Source of the DNA: Combretum micranthum
Taxonomy: Eukaryota; Streptophyta; Magnoliopsida; Myrtales; Combretaceae
Assembly (NCBI GenBank): GCA_024138025.1
Contig: JAMXBD010001446.1
Span: 1 to 64,000, forward strand
Length of the DNA: 64,000 nucleotides
Reading direction: 5' to 3'
The notes beneath the pieces were generated by a model, which ran no database searches, was not told the DNA's origin, and was given only the letters and a program-made list of their open reading frames with translations. Position numbers and translations under genes: made by a program. This document shows, piece by piece, positions 20,725-33,374 of the stretch; position 1 is the first letter of the stretch, and each line of letters opens with the position of its first letter.

Positions 20725-21700
20725 TACCTTACTCATCTATTTTGTGATTAGTATACTTAGTTGAAATTGTAGGATGAAATCTAGGTGTGGTAAACTTACT
20801 TGCTAATTAAGGAATCTAGAGTCTAAAAGTGGATCGAAGTCCTTAGTTGAAAGTTAAATGGTTGTGGTTCTAAGCTTGTTGATTTATATTTTTCTTTTCA
20901 AATATTTTGAGAGCCCTCCTAATCTTTGGTGAAAGAGTATATGAAGTTCATCACTTGGTGATCCTTTTTAGAATAAATCTCTTTGAAATAATCAATTGTT
21001 GTGCTAAATAAATAGCATGCCTCTTATATACAATTGATGAAAAAAATCAAAAGGCCTATACTCCAATGACTCAAGCATTTGAGTTATGAGTATCCTAACT
21101 TGAAGGTTAGAGTGAGTAGAGAGTTCGATGGGGTCCCTTTAAAACCTGGTCACTTGGGTGATGAGCCCGGGATGTACCGACTCGATGAACTCACTATAAC
21201 GAGAAGGGCGAAAAGGCAAAAGTTCATTAGATGAACTTGAAAAAGAGCTGAAAAGATGCAGGCTACACCCTGTCCAGAGGAAAAGGAAAAGAAGCGGGCA
21301 AAAACCCGTCCCTCTGAAAGCTAAAAATTTTTAAAGAGATTTTTAATTAAAGGGAGAAAATCCAGGGAAGAACAGATACAATTACTTTCACTTTAGATTA
21401 TTGTGCTTAGAAAAATAGTTGAAGAGTTTATATATTTGTTAAAAAGTGGTGAAGTATAACTAGGTCTCTTTTGCTATTGTTTGACTTTGTGTTTATTTTG
21501 TGACTTTGGAAGCTATTTTTAATTGGTGAGGGTAAAGTTTAACTTACCTGGATTAGCCTTAGAATTTTGATTAAAGTATGCCAATTACATTTAAATAATA
21601 GATTTGAGCAGTAGGTATAAAAGCAAGTTACTATAATAAAAATGAATGCTATGTTTTAACTTATGAAAATTTTTGAGTATATTTGATGATAGATTTTAAT
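20725..21700 (+). other. Conserved non-coding 3' region of element 2, with a candidate RNA fold
   Basis: No long ORF, but the sequence follows element 1 (9160-10233) closely. Examples are TTAGGATGAAATCTA-type and GTTAAATGGTT strings and the block at 21080-21325. CAGAGG (21275-21280) can pair with CCTCTG (21311-21316), and CGGG (21295-21298) with CCCG (21305-21308). Element 2 alone has an added perfect hairpin: AAGTTCAT (21220-21227) pairs with ATGAACTT (21231-21238). Confidence 0.7.
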
Positions 21701-21701
21701 T

Positions 21702-21743
21702 GTTTGCTTGAGGACAAGCAAAAACTCAAGTGTGGGGGAATTT
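21702..21743 (+). other. 3' polypurine tract with adjoining hairpin (element 2)
   Basis: TTTGCTTG and CAAGCAAA (21703-21710, 21715-21722) pair around AGGA, then AAGTGTGGGGGAATTT (21728-21743) meets the TG of the right LTR. This is the expected plus-strand primer site. Confidence 0.9.
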
Positions 21744-23173
21744 GATAAACCAAATTTATTCATATTTTGTGAATGCCAAAATGAACCTTTATTGATCATT
21801 TTTATTAAGAATTTGGCACTTCAAAACATTAATGTATGCTTTCAGGTCTTTAAAGGAAATATTTTTCAAGGAAAGCAAAGACGGGTCAAAAATGCAAATT
21901 TTGGATTAAGAAGAACTCAAAATGACAAGATCAAGCTATGTTTTTCAACCATTGCAAGGAGGAAGCAAAATTAAAGAATGAAAATCAAGCTTTTGAAAGA
22001 CATTTGCAAGACATGACCTGTCTCACCATGTCAACCTGGAAATTGAACTTTGCAAAGGACATTTGTGAGACATGACCTGTCACTCGCCCTGTCGATTTAA
22101 TAAAAAGTCATTCAATGAGAAAACGACTTTTTAACTACAGTAACCTCCATTTTAAGACAAAAACGTTTATTTCGGTTATGGAAGGAGCGTTACTTGAAGG
22201 CCAAAAGACTCATAACCTCCAAAACCTTTCATCTCTCCTCATCAAGAGCAATTAATTCCATTCAATTGAAGATGGTTATAAAAGAGGTGGAAGAGAAAGA
22301 AGACAGACAAGATTTTGATAAGAGAGTTTTCAAAAGAAAAAGAGTTCTGGAGATTCCAATAACAATTCAAGATCATCAAGGATTGAAGATCCACACTTTT
22401 GAGCTATAATCTTTTCGGGTAGTATCATGAGTTCGAATTTCTATTTTGAATTTCATGTATTACTATTAATTACTATGAAGGAGTAGTTTTTCAGATCTGG
22501 GTTTTGTCGAATTTCATATTTATCATGTGTTGAGACTTTGTTCTTAATGAATTATTGAAGTTCTTTTGTTCAATTGCATGTTTGTTAACCGTTCTTAAGT
22601 TTGTATGTCCGGAAATACAGATTTATGCATGATTTCATTTAAGTTAATTGAAAGATTACTTTTATGAATTGATATATGCAATTGAAGAGATTTGTTTGTA
22701 ATTTAACATAGACAGCAATGGAATCTTCTATTCTTAAGAGTTCATGTTATTAATGCAAATTTAGGTTGCTATTGATTAAGAGACATCCTAATCGATTAAT
22801 CTAGGTTTAGATAAATGTTAGATTCGAAAGAATTAATTTTGCTCAAGGAACTCTATAGCTTAAGAACTAATCTAAATTATCTAATAAAGATTGTCAATGA
22901 TTCACATGATAAATTGAAAATAAACAAAACCTGGATTATAGACCTTAATTGAATCTTGTTTGGTTATTGGAATTGTGTTAATAGTGTTTTAAGAGAAATT
23001 AGATAAGTAGTAAAATCATCAAAATTGTTCAGTTAGATAGTAGAATACGATTTAGTACTAGTATTTGCCTATTCCCTGAGGACGATCCCGATTTTTAAAA
23101 GCTATACTATATTCACGATAGGTACACTGCCTATTATCTTTATAGCAATTTAAGAACGGGCCTTTATAAATCA
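21743..23173 (+). repeat. Right LTR of element 2
   Basis: 1431 bp, starting TGATAAACC and ending TTTATAAATCA. TATA box TATAAAAG at 22277-22284. Two GACATTTG...CCTGTC units lie in U3 at about 21997-22095. The end contains TTCCCTGAGGACGATCC and GATAGGTACACTGCCTA, shared in form with the ends of the other Athila/Tat-like LTRs in this window. Confidence 0.95.
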
Positions 23174-25602
23174 AAAACTACGCTTGAAGGTAATCACCAT
23201 TCTCGTTTTCTCAAGATTGAGAAAACTCATTTTTGATCTTATTTGGAATTAAGTTTTAACTTGATTCGATTTTTAGGGTTTCGTTTCCGGTGTTTTGACT
23301 TGGTCTATAATTTGGTTTTTATCTTGAGTCGATTTTTGGAATTTAAATTTTTGATATTAGACTTCTAGGATTATTTTTAAGAATTATGAAATTTTCGGGG
23401 GTTTACAAGGAGCCTTGAAGAAACTAAGATTCTCAATACTCGACTTTATTTATTATTTATGTTATTTTTGCTTGTTATTATTTCTCATAATCATGCCTAT
23501 TAAGATTGTTGTCCAAATCTTTAAAGCTTCAATTATACTTTGACAAAAAGGAGATTTTATCATTTAAGAATGATTTTATATGAAATGTAGAATCTATGGT
23601 TTAAAAGTGAATCTATCATTTTCCAAGTTTTAGGAAGAACTTACTACAATTTTAAAAGCTACTTTTGTTTGAAAAGCTTTTCTATATTGCTTTGTTTTCA
23701 TAAAAGAAGATGACTTTTGGTACTAAAATGTTTTCCATAAAAACATAATATAAGGAAATCCCATCAAAAGAAAATGAGAGTTTTCAAACCAAAAGATTTT
23801 CAAATAAATGATCAAAACAAAAAGTAACAATAATATTGAGAATTTAGAAAAGAAGAAATTTATTTTATAAAAAAAAGTAATTTAGAATAATAGTAAGATA
23901 AACATGAAATATATCTTTGAAAACAAAAGAATCAAAAATCATTTTTGGAAGGAGTCACAAAAATGGATTTCTTGTAAACTATAGTTTTCTAAATTTTTAA
24001 TTAATATTGTTTTACTCAAGAAATTGGAATGGACAATAAACACTTGAGCATAGATAAAATAAGAGCTAGATATCTATAAAAAGGAAAATTTTCAACTATA
24101 TAGATAACTAAGTATTTGTCAAAACAATTTTTGAATGGTCGAATGTTAGAAACAAATTGCTTTTGGGATGGGAAATTCGTGGTGAATCTGATCGCCACTG
24201 TTTCGGAACCTAAATGATCTATTTGGTGAAAATAATTTTAGAAATGGATAGATTTTTCTGATTAAGTAGAAATCGATATATTATATGTGCAATTCCGAGT
24301 TAAAATGACCAAGTTATGACCATTTTAAATTGGAATCATCCTTTATACGAACTTTGACGTTCTTTTGACATAGTTTTGTCAAACTTCAAAAAAGTTATCA
24401 AGAAATACTCATTTTGGGTATTTTCTTTGACCAGGTGATTCTGAGGAAGAATACTCGTATCCCGAGGATTATTTCAACTAAGTGGATTGTTTGAGCAACT
24501 CATCCATTTAGAGGAAGTGTCAACATGGTATCGTGAGTTTATTTCCTTAAAGTGCTTTACTTGATTGTGCTTGTAGTTTAGTCGCATTAGAATTAAGAAA
24601 AGATAAATTGATATGTATACGAAAAATTGTTGAAAGGATTCTAAGAATATCGAGGCCGGAATTGATCGTAAGTAAATGTTTGATTTAGTATAACACTTGA
24701 TATGTATGAAATTCTATGATTATCTTAAATTCGATAATAATGATGCTATGATATCTTAAAGAAATTGATTTATGCATATCACAAAACGAGTCATATTGAA
24801 TGTGATTATTATCCTTGGATGATAAGGATGGTAGCTCGGTTGAAAGCAACACTTAGCAGTTATGATCGAAAGAGATTGCTTGGCGACATGGAAATGATCA
24901 AATGCTCGACGAAAATCCGGAAGCATGGCTTAACTTGAGTAGACTTAATATGCTTGGCGGTATTGATCAAAAGCATAATTTAACTAAAACTACTCATTTT
25001 GAGGTTGTGCATCACCAAACCCCGAATGGAAGGCGTAAACTCATTCAACATATAGTTCCCAGAAAACTATATGTCTTGTTTGCCCACGTGTATGTTGCAT
25101 TTCACATGATTGCTTAAATAACTTGTTTGAATTTCATTACACAGGAAGTTTACTTGTGGAAATAATTCTCATTAAGCCTATTAGCTTATACCCCTATGGA
25201 TATCTTTTGCAGTTTACCTATTTGTGGTTGAGGCCACGTGGACCTTGCAACCAGGTATTTTCCTTTTTGGTTAAGGAATTTCTAGATGAAGTTTAGTGTT
25301 GGGTAAGATGTAAACTTCATGGAAATATTCTTGTAATAGATTATAGTTATTTGTGGCTGGGGAATGGCCCTAAGATTTGCAAAACTATTGTTATGAATAA
25401 ATGAATATTACGAGTCTGCTTTTCTTAATTTGTTATTATATCTTCTTAAGCTTCATAATTCCATGTATGGTCCTTTAAATTTGTGAGAGCACGCCTTACA
25501 CTTAATATCAAAGCTTCTGAGAATGACTAAGGTTGTCATTCTTAAGCTTTAATATTGAGTGTAGCGGACTGTTACGTTTAGGGTATCCCTTGGGGTGTGA
25601 CA
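23174..25602 (+). repeat. LTR-like fragment, probably of a gypsy chromovirus
   Basis: No coding sequence. The end (25562-25602) reads GCGGACTGTTACGTTTAGGG ... GGGTGTGACA, which is how many Del/Tekay-type LTRs finish (family knowledge). The AT-rich body with CGATTTTTAGGG-like strings is of the same style. The LTR start is missing at the junction with element 2, so the boundary at 23174 is probably a rearrangement. Confidence 0.5.
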
Positions 25603-28600
25603 ATCATCCTCAACATCTCATCATCACCAATTCAACATCATCAACAACAAGCAACACTTGTAAAAAGAATAACAACAACAAGAATGAGCCGAAGCTTAGT
25701 ACACAGTAACACAATCACACACGGAGTGGCAAGCGAGCTTAACTAAATGCAATGCATCAACAACATATTATTATCTTTTCTTTAAAGTAAACAAACAGCA
25801 TGGGAGTTATAACTCTGGACAATAGGGATAGTGCAGGAACTTGAGTAATGATCACGACGCTAAGGGGTTGATATGAGCAGCCCGGATACTTATAACTCCT
25901 AGAAAACTTTCTAAAAGAAAAAGAAAATAATCTCATCTAGGGCTCCTAATTATTGATCAACTCTACTTAAACTCAGTCCACAACATGAATATAGTTCATC
26001 GTTCCCCTAAACGTTGAACTAAACCATGTGATTTCCCTCTAAGTTTAAGCAAATGTTATGCCATTACCAAATACCCTATCGATTACCCGCTGAGCTACTA
26101 ATAAAAGTCATTGTATCATGACGAGTGGCCTAAGAGCTTATTCTAACATGTTATTGCATCATGACATTAAAAAAAGATAATGCTGCTCCCTAGACTGGAT
26201 ACCGAATTGCCATCTCAGGTCAGAAACGGATTTAAACGGCAGAAAACATAACCAACACTCATCAATTAATTAAGCCGTTTTTAAGTTTTAATTTATTTTA
26301 GATGCCTATCCTAGCATCCAACACGCAAGTTACTGCACACATTGAATATGAAATCCAAACAGAGCTTTAGAAAGTATTTTAGAAGTCCATCTCAAAAGAT
26401 AAATCAAATCTCCAACACTGTTTCAAGAAATTAAACTAATATAATAACTTAAGCTACTAGTTAGCCATTATCTCAAACTTTTATTATAACCCTATTTGAT
26501 CATACACTAATTTAGAACCCCACTACGGCTGCAAAAATCGTCCCGCCAAAATATTGATAGTTTTCTTTTGTCTGTAAAAGTATTTCTTTTCACTTTGGTT
26601 ATGGTCTTTTATCAACAAAAGCAAAATCTAAGCATTCATTCACAAAAACATCTATTTCTTAAGCAAACACATCTTTGAAACAACATATTCACCATATAAA
26701 TCTAAGGTTATTCTATATCATTAACTTAAATCAATTATTAACCATTAACTCCTTTTAACTAAATCCTAGCTAAATTGATTAGAATTAGTCATTTACTAAG
26801 TCAAGTTGATTAAACTTACACAATCTAACTCATTTTAGCTTAGTAAAGTTCATTAAGTCATGTTGTACTTAGATTCATTACTAATTCATTATACATCCAA
26901 GATCTATGTCAACTTGAGCTTATATTAAATTAAACTTAGCCAAATTAATTAACCTTAATCATTTAATTCAAAAACTAAGTCAAAGATGGTTAAACTAATT
27001 CAATATGATTCATTTTAACTCATTCAAGTCTATTTAATTGAGTTGAACCTAAGTTTGTTAGTTAGGTTCATTTTATAACTAGCTTCCATATTTAATCCAA
27101 TTATTTATTAAATCTATAAATCCACTTAATTCATGCTTAATTACATCAATTAACTCACATAACACATCAAATATCACTTATCTATCTCATTTTAGTCAAA
27201 AAGATCCATTTCCTAAGTAAACATACATTTAACAAATAAAAACAAATTTTAAACTTTATTTATTAAAATGTAGTAGCTGGAAAGAAGTGAAATTTAAGAA
27301 TTGATACTAAATTTGTAAAAACACAAAACACGAAAGTTGTAGATATCTTTTTAAGCTTTCTAACACAACCTGAATCACCTAAATCCGACTTTGTATGAAA
27401 AAGTTATCATCAAAAGAGTATCGCGAGTAGAGAGAAACATGGGCATATATGTCCAACTGTGTTCTAGCTGTGTTTCTGTTGTTTTAAACACACAGGCGAG
27501 AACTAGTGGGAAACACGGTGGGATATGGCACCCCCATGTTTCAGTCGTGCTGTTCTGGGTTTCAACACGTTTAAAAGACCAGAGAGAAGCACGGTTGAAT
27601 AGGGAGAGCCATGTTTACCTCGTGCTCATGCTTTGTCATTGTTTTTTTGAATTTGAACTTGTTTTTCAACTTTGTTTACATCATTTCTCATCATCTAACA
27701 TCCTATATACCACATACAAGCCTAGATTCATCAATTATAACATCTATAAACATGTTTTACTTTATATAACATCAAAAATCCTAATTCTAACAGACATTAT
27801 CCCATTTGAATTCAACAAGAAACTTCACATATCCAACATTCAACATCCCCACCACCATTTCTACTCAAATCTAACATCAATTCATCATATATAACCAAAA
27901 ACAAGAATCAAAACAACATAAAACAAATATACTTAGCTTTTAGGCAACTCAAACAACTTGATCTTCTTCTTCTTCTAGCTTGGTTTATCTTCTCTTATCT
28001 CATCTTTTACTTGATTTATCTTTTATTCCTTCCAAACTTTGAGATTTAGAGAGAAGAATTTAAGAAATTGAAGAGGGAAAAGGAGATGAAGAAAAGAGAA
28101 TGAAAAGAGAGAAAGAGAGAGACGGTAGTGGGAAAGAAAAACCAAGCCAGGGAAAGAACAATAAAAGAAAAGGGATAAGGATATAATTAAAATATTATGG
28201 AATAAGGGTATAAGATTTAGAACTTTCAGGTCAACATCTTTAGTTTTAGAAATATTTAGGAGATGATTTTAGAATCAATATGTTAGAAATTAAGAACTTA
28301 ATTTAGGAATTTACTTTAGATAAAAGTATATTTAACTTGAGTTCACGTTTAAAAACTGATATTTTTACTCAAGTAAATGAACTCAAATTTTACAAAGATT
28401 TAGGAATTGATATTTTGGCTATAGTTTGAAGGTTTAGGAATCCTTTAAACATTTTAATGACATGTTTAGAGATTTCAGAGATCAAAATCTCAAATTTCAA
28501 CTTATTTAATTACTAACCTTACTTTGTCAACTTGTCTAATCATACCCTATGATTCATTTGATTTATTTAATCTATTTAAACCCAATTTCTAATCTAGGTG

Positions 28601-29841
28601 AAGCTTTGAGGTGTTTCAGATACTCTCCGCCTATCACTAATAGTCACGCACAAACATCAAACATATGTTTATAGTTGTATAATTAATTAGTCCATTTCAA
28701 TTTCTAACTTAACAACTATAAGCAACAAACAAAGTATACACACACCTGGAATGGAGATTCATCACAACACTAAAATCTTCTAAACATGAGTTACAAAGTA
28801 AATAAAGCATTTAGTATCAACCACCTATCTAATTCCTTCTACAGGTTATACTTCCTATAGTTTTTGCTCCTACCCAAAAGTTATCGACACTTACATACAC
28901 CTTTAGTTTTAGGATAAGGATTTAAATTTGAAATAAAAAAAATAGGTAACTAATTTATAAATGTTTAGTTCCAAAGTTTTTTAAAGTGTTTTTAAACATT
29001 TAAGGATGAATTTGAACAAGTTTTGAAGGTTTTTAATAAAGAAAATACAAGTTGTCAAAAAGCTGTTTTGTACACAAGTGGCAACACTAGTTGTGTTCTC
29101 ACTTGTGTACTTTTACCTCTACACGAGTAAGCTTGTGTACTCATTTGTGTGGGAAACAGAACATTCAAAACTTGAAAAACATGCGTTATAAAGTCTTATA
29201 CAAACTCGAACACGACTTGTGTACTCATTTGTGTGGGGAACAGAACCTCAGCTTGATTCCTTTACGAATTTTCACAAAGTTTCAACCTTTTATTGATTTC
29301 CAACATCAAAACATTACGAATAACCAATCCAACTCTTATCCACATGCCTAAACACCCTTCCAACAATTCTTGCAAACAAAATATTTGACTTTTATAGAAA
29401 ACTTTGTTACCTTATTACAAACTTAGTAAATTCATTGTTATCCCTCCTTTGACAATCTTCTATCTTTCCTATTCTACGATCTCCTCCACTATCACCCTCA
29501 CATTCGTCGTTCTTCCTTTAGAAAATTCGCTGCTAACCCTTAAAGCATTGTTTGTTGTGTTCTCTCATACGAATCATGAAAAACAAAAGGAGAACGTAAC
29601 ATAAGCGGTTACTCATGGAAGATTTCTATCAAAGATCTTCAAGATTTGATGAAGATTGATAGAAAGAAGCGTATGGAACAAGAAGGAGAGCAAATATATA
29701 ATTTTTTATATTCTTTCAACCATTTTCTAAAGATAGACAAAATTACAGATATACCATTTTACTAACATTATCAATTACCCTTCTACTATCCTCTATTTCA
29801 TTTATTTATATATATATATATTTTTTATTTGGGATATTTTA
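25603..29841. repeat. Gene-free, repeat-derived stretch
   Basis: No ORF resembles a known protein. The 167-codon frame at 27391-27894 falls on short-motif repeats and has no domain. Two degenerate copies of a segment of about 165-180 bp start near 26773 and 26938 (AAATTGATTAG / AAATTAATTAA starts). Short ACACGG/CCATGT-type motifs cluster at 27440-27620 and at 29070-29246. In the second cluster TTGTGTACTCATTTGTGTGG occurs twice (about 29130 and 29216). These features look like LTR U3 sequence of one or more decayed elements, but I cannot place their ends. Confidence 0.45.
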
Positions 29842-30019
29842 GAAATAATGAACCGATATAAACTATTGTGAACTAATCAACATCAAAGTTAGTTAATGAA
29901 AATTGTTACAAACTATATATATCAAAGTGTGTTTCAATCTTAGCCCTACATTTACACTAAATCTCACCCCCAACACATGTACAAGGTTATGATAAATAAT
30001 AAGGCATATAGTCTTCACA
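29842..30019 (-). repeat. 3' LTR of the copia element (truncated)
   Basis: Aligns with 34502-34678: AACTATTGTGAA, ACTATATATATCAAAGTG and GGCATAT.GTCTT..CACA are shared. The outer ~65 bases seen in the other copy are absent. The minus-strand polypurine tract (plus-strand TCCCCCCTCAAG, 30020-30031) borders it. Confidence 0.88.
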
Positions 30020-30031
30020 TCCCCCCTCAAG

Positions 30032-30560
30032 TTGGAGCCTCCTAAAGGCTCAACTTCACACACAAGTTGCGAAGTTACAAATAACTCAATGTCTTGGTGA
30101 GCAAATCTACTACTTGAAGAGCGGAAGGCACATAAACTAGATGTAATATAATTGCACACAAAATGAACATCAATATCAGTGTACACTGTACAACCATGAA
30201 GACATGGGTTATTTTCACTTAATGGCACAGATTTGTTATCACAACATAGTTGAACCAAGAACTTAATGGGAAAGTCTAGGTCCCAAAGAACAAATGAAAC
30301 CTAAAGAAGTTCTTTAGTAGCTATAGCAACACTTTGATACTCTGCCTCAATCGCAGAAGTAGTAACTGTTAGTTATTTATTAATCTTGCAAGAGACTAAT
30401 GTATTGCTTAGAACAACAATAGCTAGAGAGGGATTTACGATCCACACAACTAGAACCCTAATCAGAGCCAGAAAAATCCACAAAGGCAAATATCATTGTC
30501 AGTAGAATAAAAGAGGCCCAAAGAAGAAGTACCCTTCAAATAGTATAATAACCAATTGTC
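30032..30560 (-). pseudogene. RNase H region of the copia pol (broken)
   Basis: On the minus strand, C-D-N-K-S followed by a HGCTVYTDIDVHFV-like block (about 30140-30250) matches the end of copia RNase H, the domain that degrades the RNA strand of the hybrid. An AVDLLTK-like end block is present near 30100 in another frame. The N-terminal part toward 30560 is fragmentary. Confidence 0.75.
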
Positions 30561-30601
30561 TGTCAAATGAACGATCCAATAATAGATCGCTTGACTCCTT
30601 G

Positions 30602-31253
30602 TCAAGATGCACTCGATGAGGCGGGGGTGGGGGTGGAGGGGGGTATCAACAAAGTTGGCACCAAATAATCCGGCAATGAGTAATAGACCAAAAATAATTT
30701 TTCATTGATTGAAAGGATGCCACAATTTGTGAGACAGAGTTCCAGGCCAAGGTAAAATATGGCTGAGCCTAAATCCTTGATGGTAAACTCACTACCCAAG
30801 CATCTCTTAATCTCAACAATGAAAGCATCATTAGAACCAGTAATTAACATATCATCTACATACAAAAGCATATAAACGCAACTAGTGAAACTAAAATGTG
30901 TAAACAAAGGATAGTCATGCTTAGATTGAGAAAAGCCAAAAGAGATCAAGAATTTAGAGATCTCAAAATTCCATTGGTGAGAAGCTTTCTTAAGCCCATA
31001 TATTGACTTCTTGAGATCATAAACTTGATTCGGCGAATTTTGGAATATCCTTTGGGTGGGACCATATATATATATCCTCATCTAAATGACCATGCAAAAA
31101 GGCGTTATTAACATCAACTTCATATAATTGCCAATGAGAAGCTGTTGTAGTAGCAATTATAATATGAACAATTCTTAACTTGCCAATTGGAGAAAGCGTT
31201 TCATGATAGTCTTCACCTTCTTTTTGTGTAAACCCCTTAGCAACATGCCTCAC
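30602..31253 (-). pseudogene. Reverse transcriptase of the copia element (broken)
   Basis: Two overlapping minus-strand frames (31017-31253 and 30602-31081) give a copia reverse transcriptase. The first holds HVAKGFTQKEGEDYHETLSP and the block YEVDVNNAFLHGHLDEDIYI. The second holds SIYGLKKASHQW and the catalytic L-L-Y-V-D-D-M-L at about 30848-30871. One frame change lies near 31050-31080. The catalytic aspartates are intact, but upstream and downstream stops prevent a full polyprotein. Confidence 0.93.
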
Positions 31254-31727
31254 TCTATACTATTCAATAGTACTATCAGGTTATACTTGATTTTATAGAC
31301 CCATTTCAAACTAATAGCCTTTTTACCTTTTGGAAGTGTAGTCAATTCCAAAGCATCATTGCTTTTAAGAGCATTTAATTCATTTTACATGGCTAGTTGT
31401 CATTCTTTCTATTAGATGCATCTAAGTAACTATGCTGTTCTTAAGTAACTAACACTTTAGCTAATGAGGCAACAAAATCAGTAGGAAAAAGAGCAAAAAG
31501 GGATATATGAAACAAAAGATATCAATGTGTTTAAGGTGTATTACAAGTAGGGTGATCATTCAAATGTGGTGTATGTACTACACTAACAAAATCTTCCAAC
31601 CACTTAGGTGTAGTTCTAACTTTAGTTAATTGACATAAAGCTGATGGAACCAAAACAATGACTAAATCTCCACTAACCATATCAATGACATCCGAAGTAG
31701 ATTATTAATGAATAGAATTTTCGCCAG

Positions 31728-32700
31728 CTAACTATGTTTGTATAACCTAATCAGCTGATGACTGAACAAAGGAGAAGGGACTGATGATGATGTTTCAAAA
31801 GAAAAAGAAATAGTGTGTGGCTGAGAATGACTTCTAAGAGAACTAATGGGCGACAAACCGGAGGAATTATCATGTAAATCCCTGAAAGGAAACACATTTT
31901 CACAAAAAACAACATCTCTAGATACCAAAATTTGTTTTTGAATGAGATCAAACACCTTGTATCATTTTTGTCCATAAACATAGAGAGATACACTTCATAC
32001 CCCCCTTGATTCAAACTTATTCAAAGGATAAGGTTGCTTTGCTACATAACACAAGCACATCATTACTTGCAAATGTTCATAATTAGGAGCACTTCTCAAT
32101 AACTTCTCATGTGGTGACGTCCAATCCAAATTAGACACTGACATCTTGTTAAAAGGCATGTTGCTGTGGGAATGTACTCACCCTAAAACTCTTTAGATAA
32201 ATGAGCATGGAGCCTAAAAGCCGTTGATGCACCAAGTAAATGCAAATTCAACCTAACCATTTTGTTGGGGCGTGTAGACAATTGTCCTTTGATGCTATAC
32301 TCCTCAGCTATTGAAAAATGATTTGCATGCATTCGATAGAATCCTACCCTATTATAATTCAGACGAATTTGGAGTCATAGAGAAATGATTATTGAGATAA
32401 GAAAAGAAATTTATAAGAATAGACAAAGCTTGACTTTTGTGTTCAAGCAAGAAAGTTTTTGTAGACTTAGTATAATAATCCACGACAGATAAGAAACAAG
32501 ATGCTCTAGGAATTGATTGGACTCTATAAGGTCCCCAAATATCAACATGTGATAATTCAAAAGCAAGACTAGACACATGTAAACTCTTTGAAAAAGGAAG
32601 TCTATGAAATTCTTCTTAACAAACGTCACATTTGAAATGTTTGAAATTCAAGTGTTTACACATGTCCAAATGTTGTAACTTTGACACTGAACCATGACCT
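31728..32700 (-). pseudogene. Integrase of the copia element (broken)
   Basis: On the minus strand, an H-x3-H ... C-x2-C zinc-binding stretch (HLNFKHFKCDVC) lies at about 32620-32660. SHVDIWGPYRVQS, with the first catalytic Asp, follows near 32520-32560. The C-terminal part (31728-32014) reads FDLIQKQILVSRDVVF-like, typical of the segment between integrase and reverse transcriptase. The middle is degraded. Confidence 0.85.
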
Positions 32701-32737
32701 AAACAAGCATGGAGTAAAATGTAAGAGCTCCAAATTA

Positions 32738-33199
32738 TTACAAGGAACTAAAGAATATAAAGAATGGAATTAGAATTATAAGACAGAGTAGACTTCCTCT
32801 CTCTGCTTCTGAGTGCAACGCATATAACCCATAAACAACTCTTTCTATAGCAACCTCTTCCTTAATTTCTAGGTCCTGAAATATGCATTCATCGGCATTG
32901 AAAATGGCTATAAGATTCTGATCTCTCACCAAACTTTTAATAACATGTAGGTTATGTGTAAAATGTGGAATAAGAAAAATATAATGTATAGACAAATTGG
33001 ATGTCAAACTAACAATACCTGCTTGGTTGACAGATATACTTCTACCATGGAGAAGTTTAACATTTATGGGGTAAGACAAACTGACAACATTGTGTAATTT
33101 GTTAGTGTATGATGTCATATGATTTATTGCTCCTGTATCAACTACCCAAGAAGCTACATTATTGCTATGTGCATTTAAACAAAAGAAAGAGTCAAACAT
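32738..33199 (-). pseudogene. Protease region of the copia element
   Basis: The minus-strand frame starts with WVVDTGAINHMT at about 33120-33155. D-T-G-A plus NHM is the copia protease active-site block, where the catalytic Asp is D-T-G. The following 100 residues match the usual spacer toward integrase. Reading is open for 153 codons. Confidence 0.88.
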
Positions 33200-33374
33200 A
33201 CTAGTGCAATGAACATATTAAGCATCACTTTAATGTGTTATCCCCTGTCTTTTATCAACTATAACATCTGTTGACGCATATCTTGCACCAATTTTTTATC
33301 ATTTTCTTCCTTAAGACGTTCTTCATTAATCAAAATATCTAAATTCAAATGATCAAAAGGTGTTTTTAAAGCCT

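Larger units (their letters stand above)
14760..23173 (+). mobile_element. Athila-type Ty3/gypsy retrotransposon, element 2, internally deleted
   Basis: Two LTRs with near-identical sequence (14760-16112 and 21743-23173) flank an integrase, an aORF and a polypurine tract. The left LTR breaks off at about 16112 and runs straight into integrase. The last ~100 bases of that LTR, the primer site, gag, protease, reverse transcriptase, RNase H and the start of integrase are therefore missing. The right LTR has its full end (AAATCA at 23173). Flanks GTCGC (left) and AAAAC (right) are not a matching duplication, so one end may come from recombination between elements. It is related to element 1 but distinct in LTR sequence. 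Confidence 0.92.

Noticed and set aside
14760..23173. Target duplication of element 2
   Set aside because: The left flank GTCGC and right flank AAAAC do not match, and sliding the ends by a few bases does not help.
25562..25610. A tRNA primer site following the LTR-like end GGGTGTGACA
   Set aside because: The next bases (ATCATCCTCAAC) do not match a Met, Asp or other common primer site, so this was not called a 5' LTR.
27391..27894. 167-codon open frame as a protein gene
   Set aside because: It runs across the short repeated ACACGG/CCATGT motifs and has no recognisable domain, start context or conserved partner. It is best explained by base composition.
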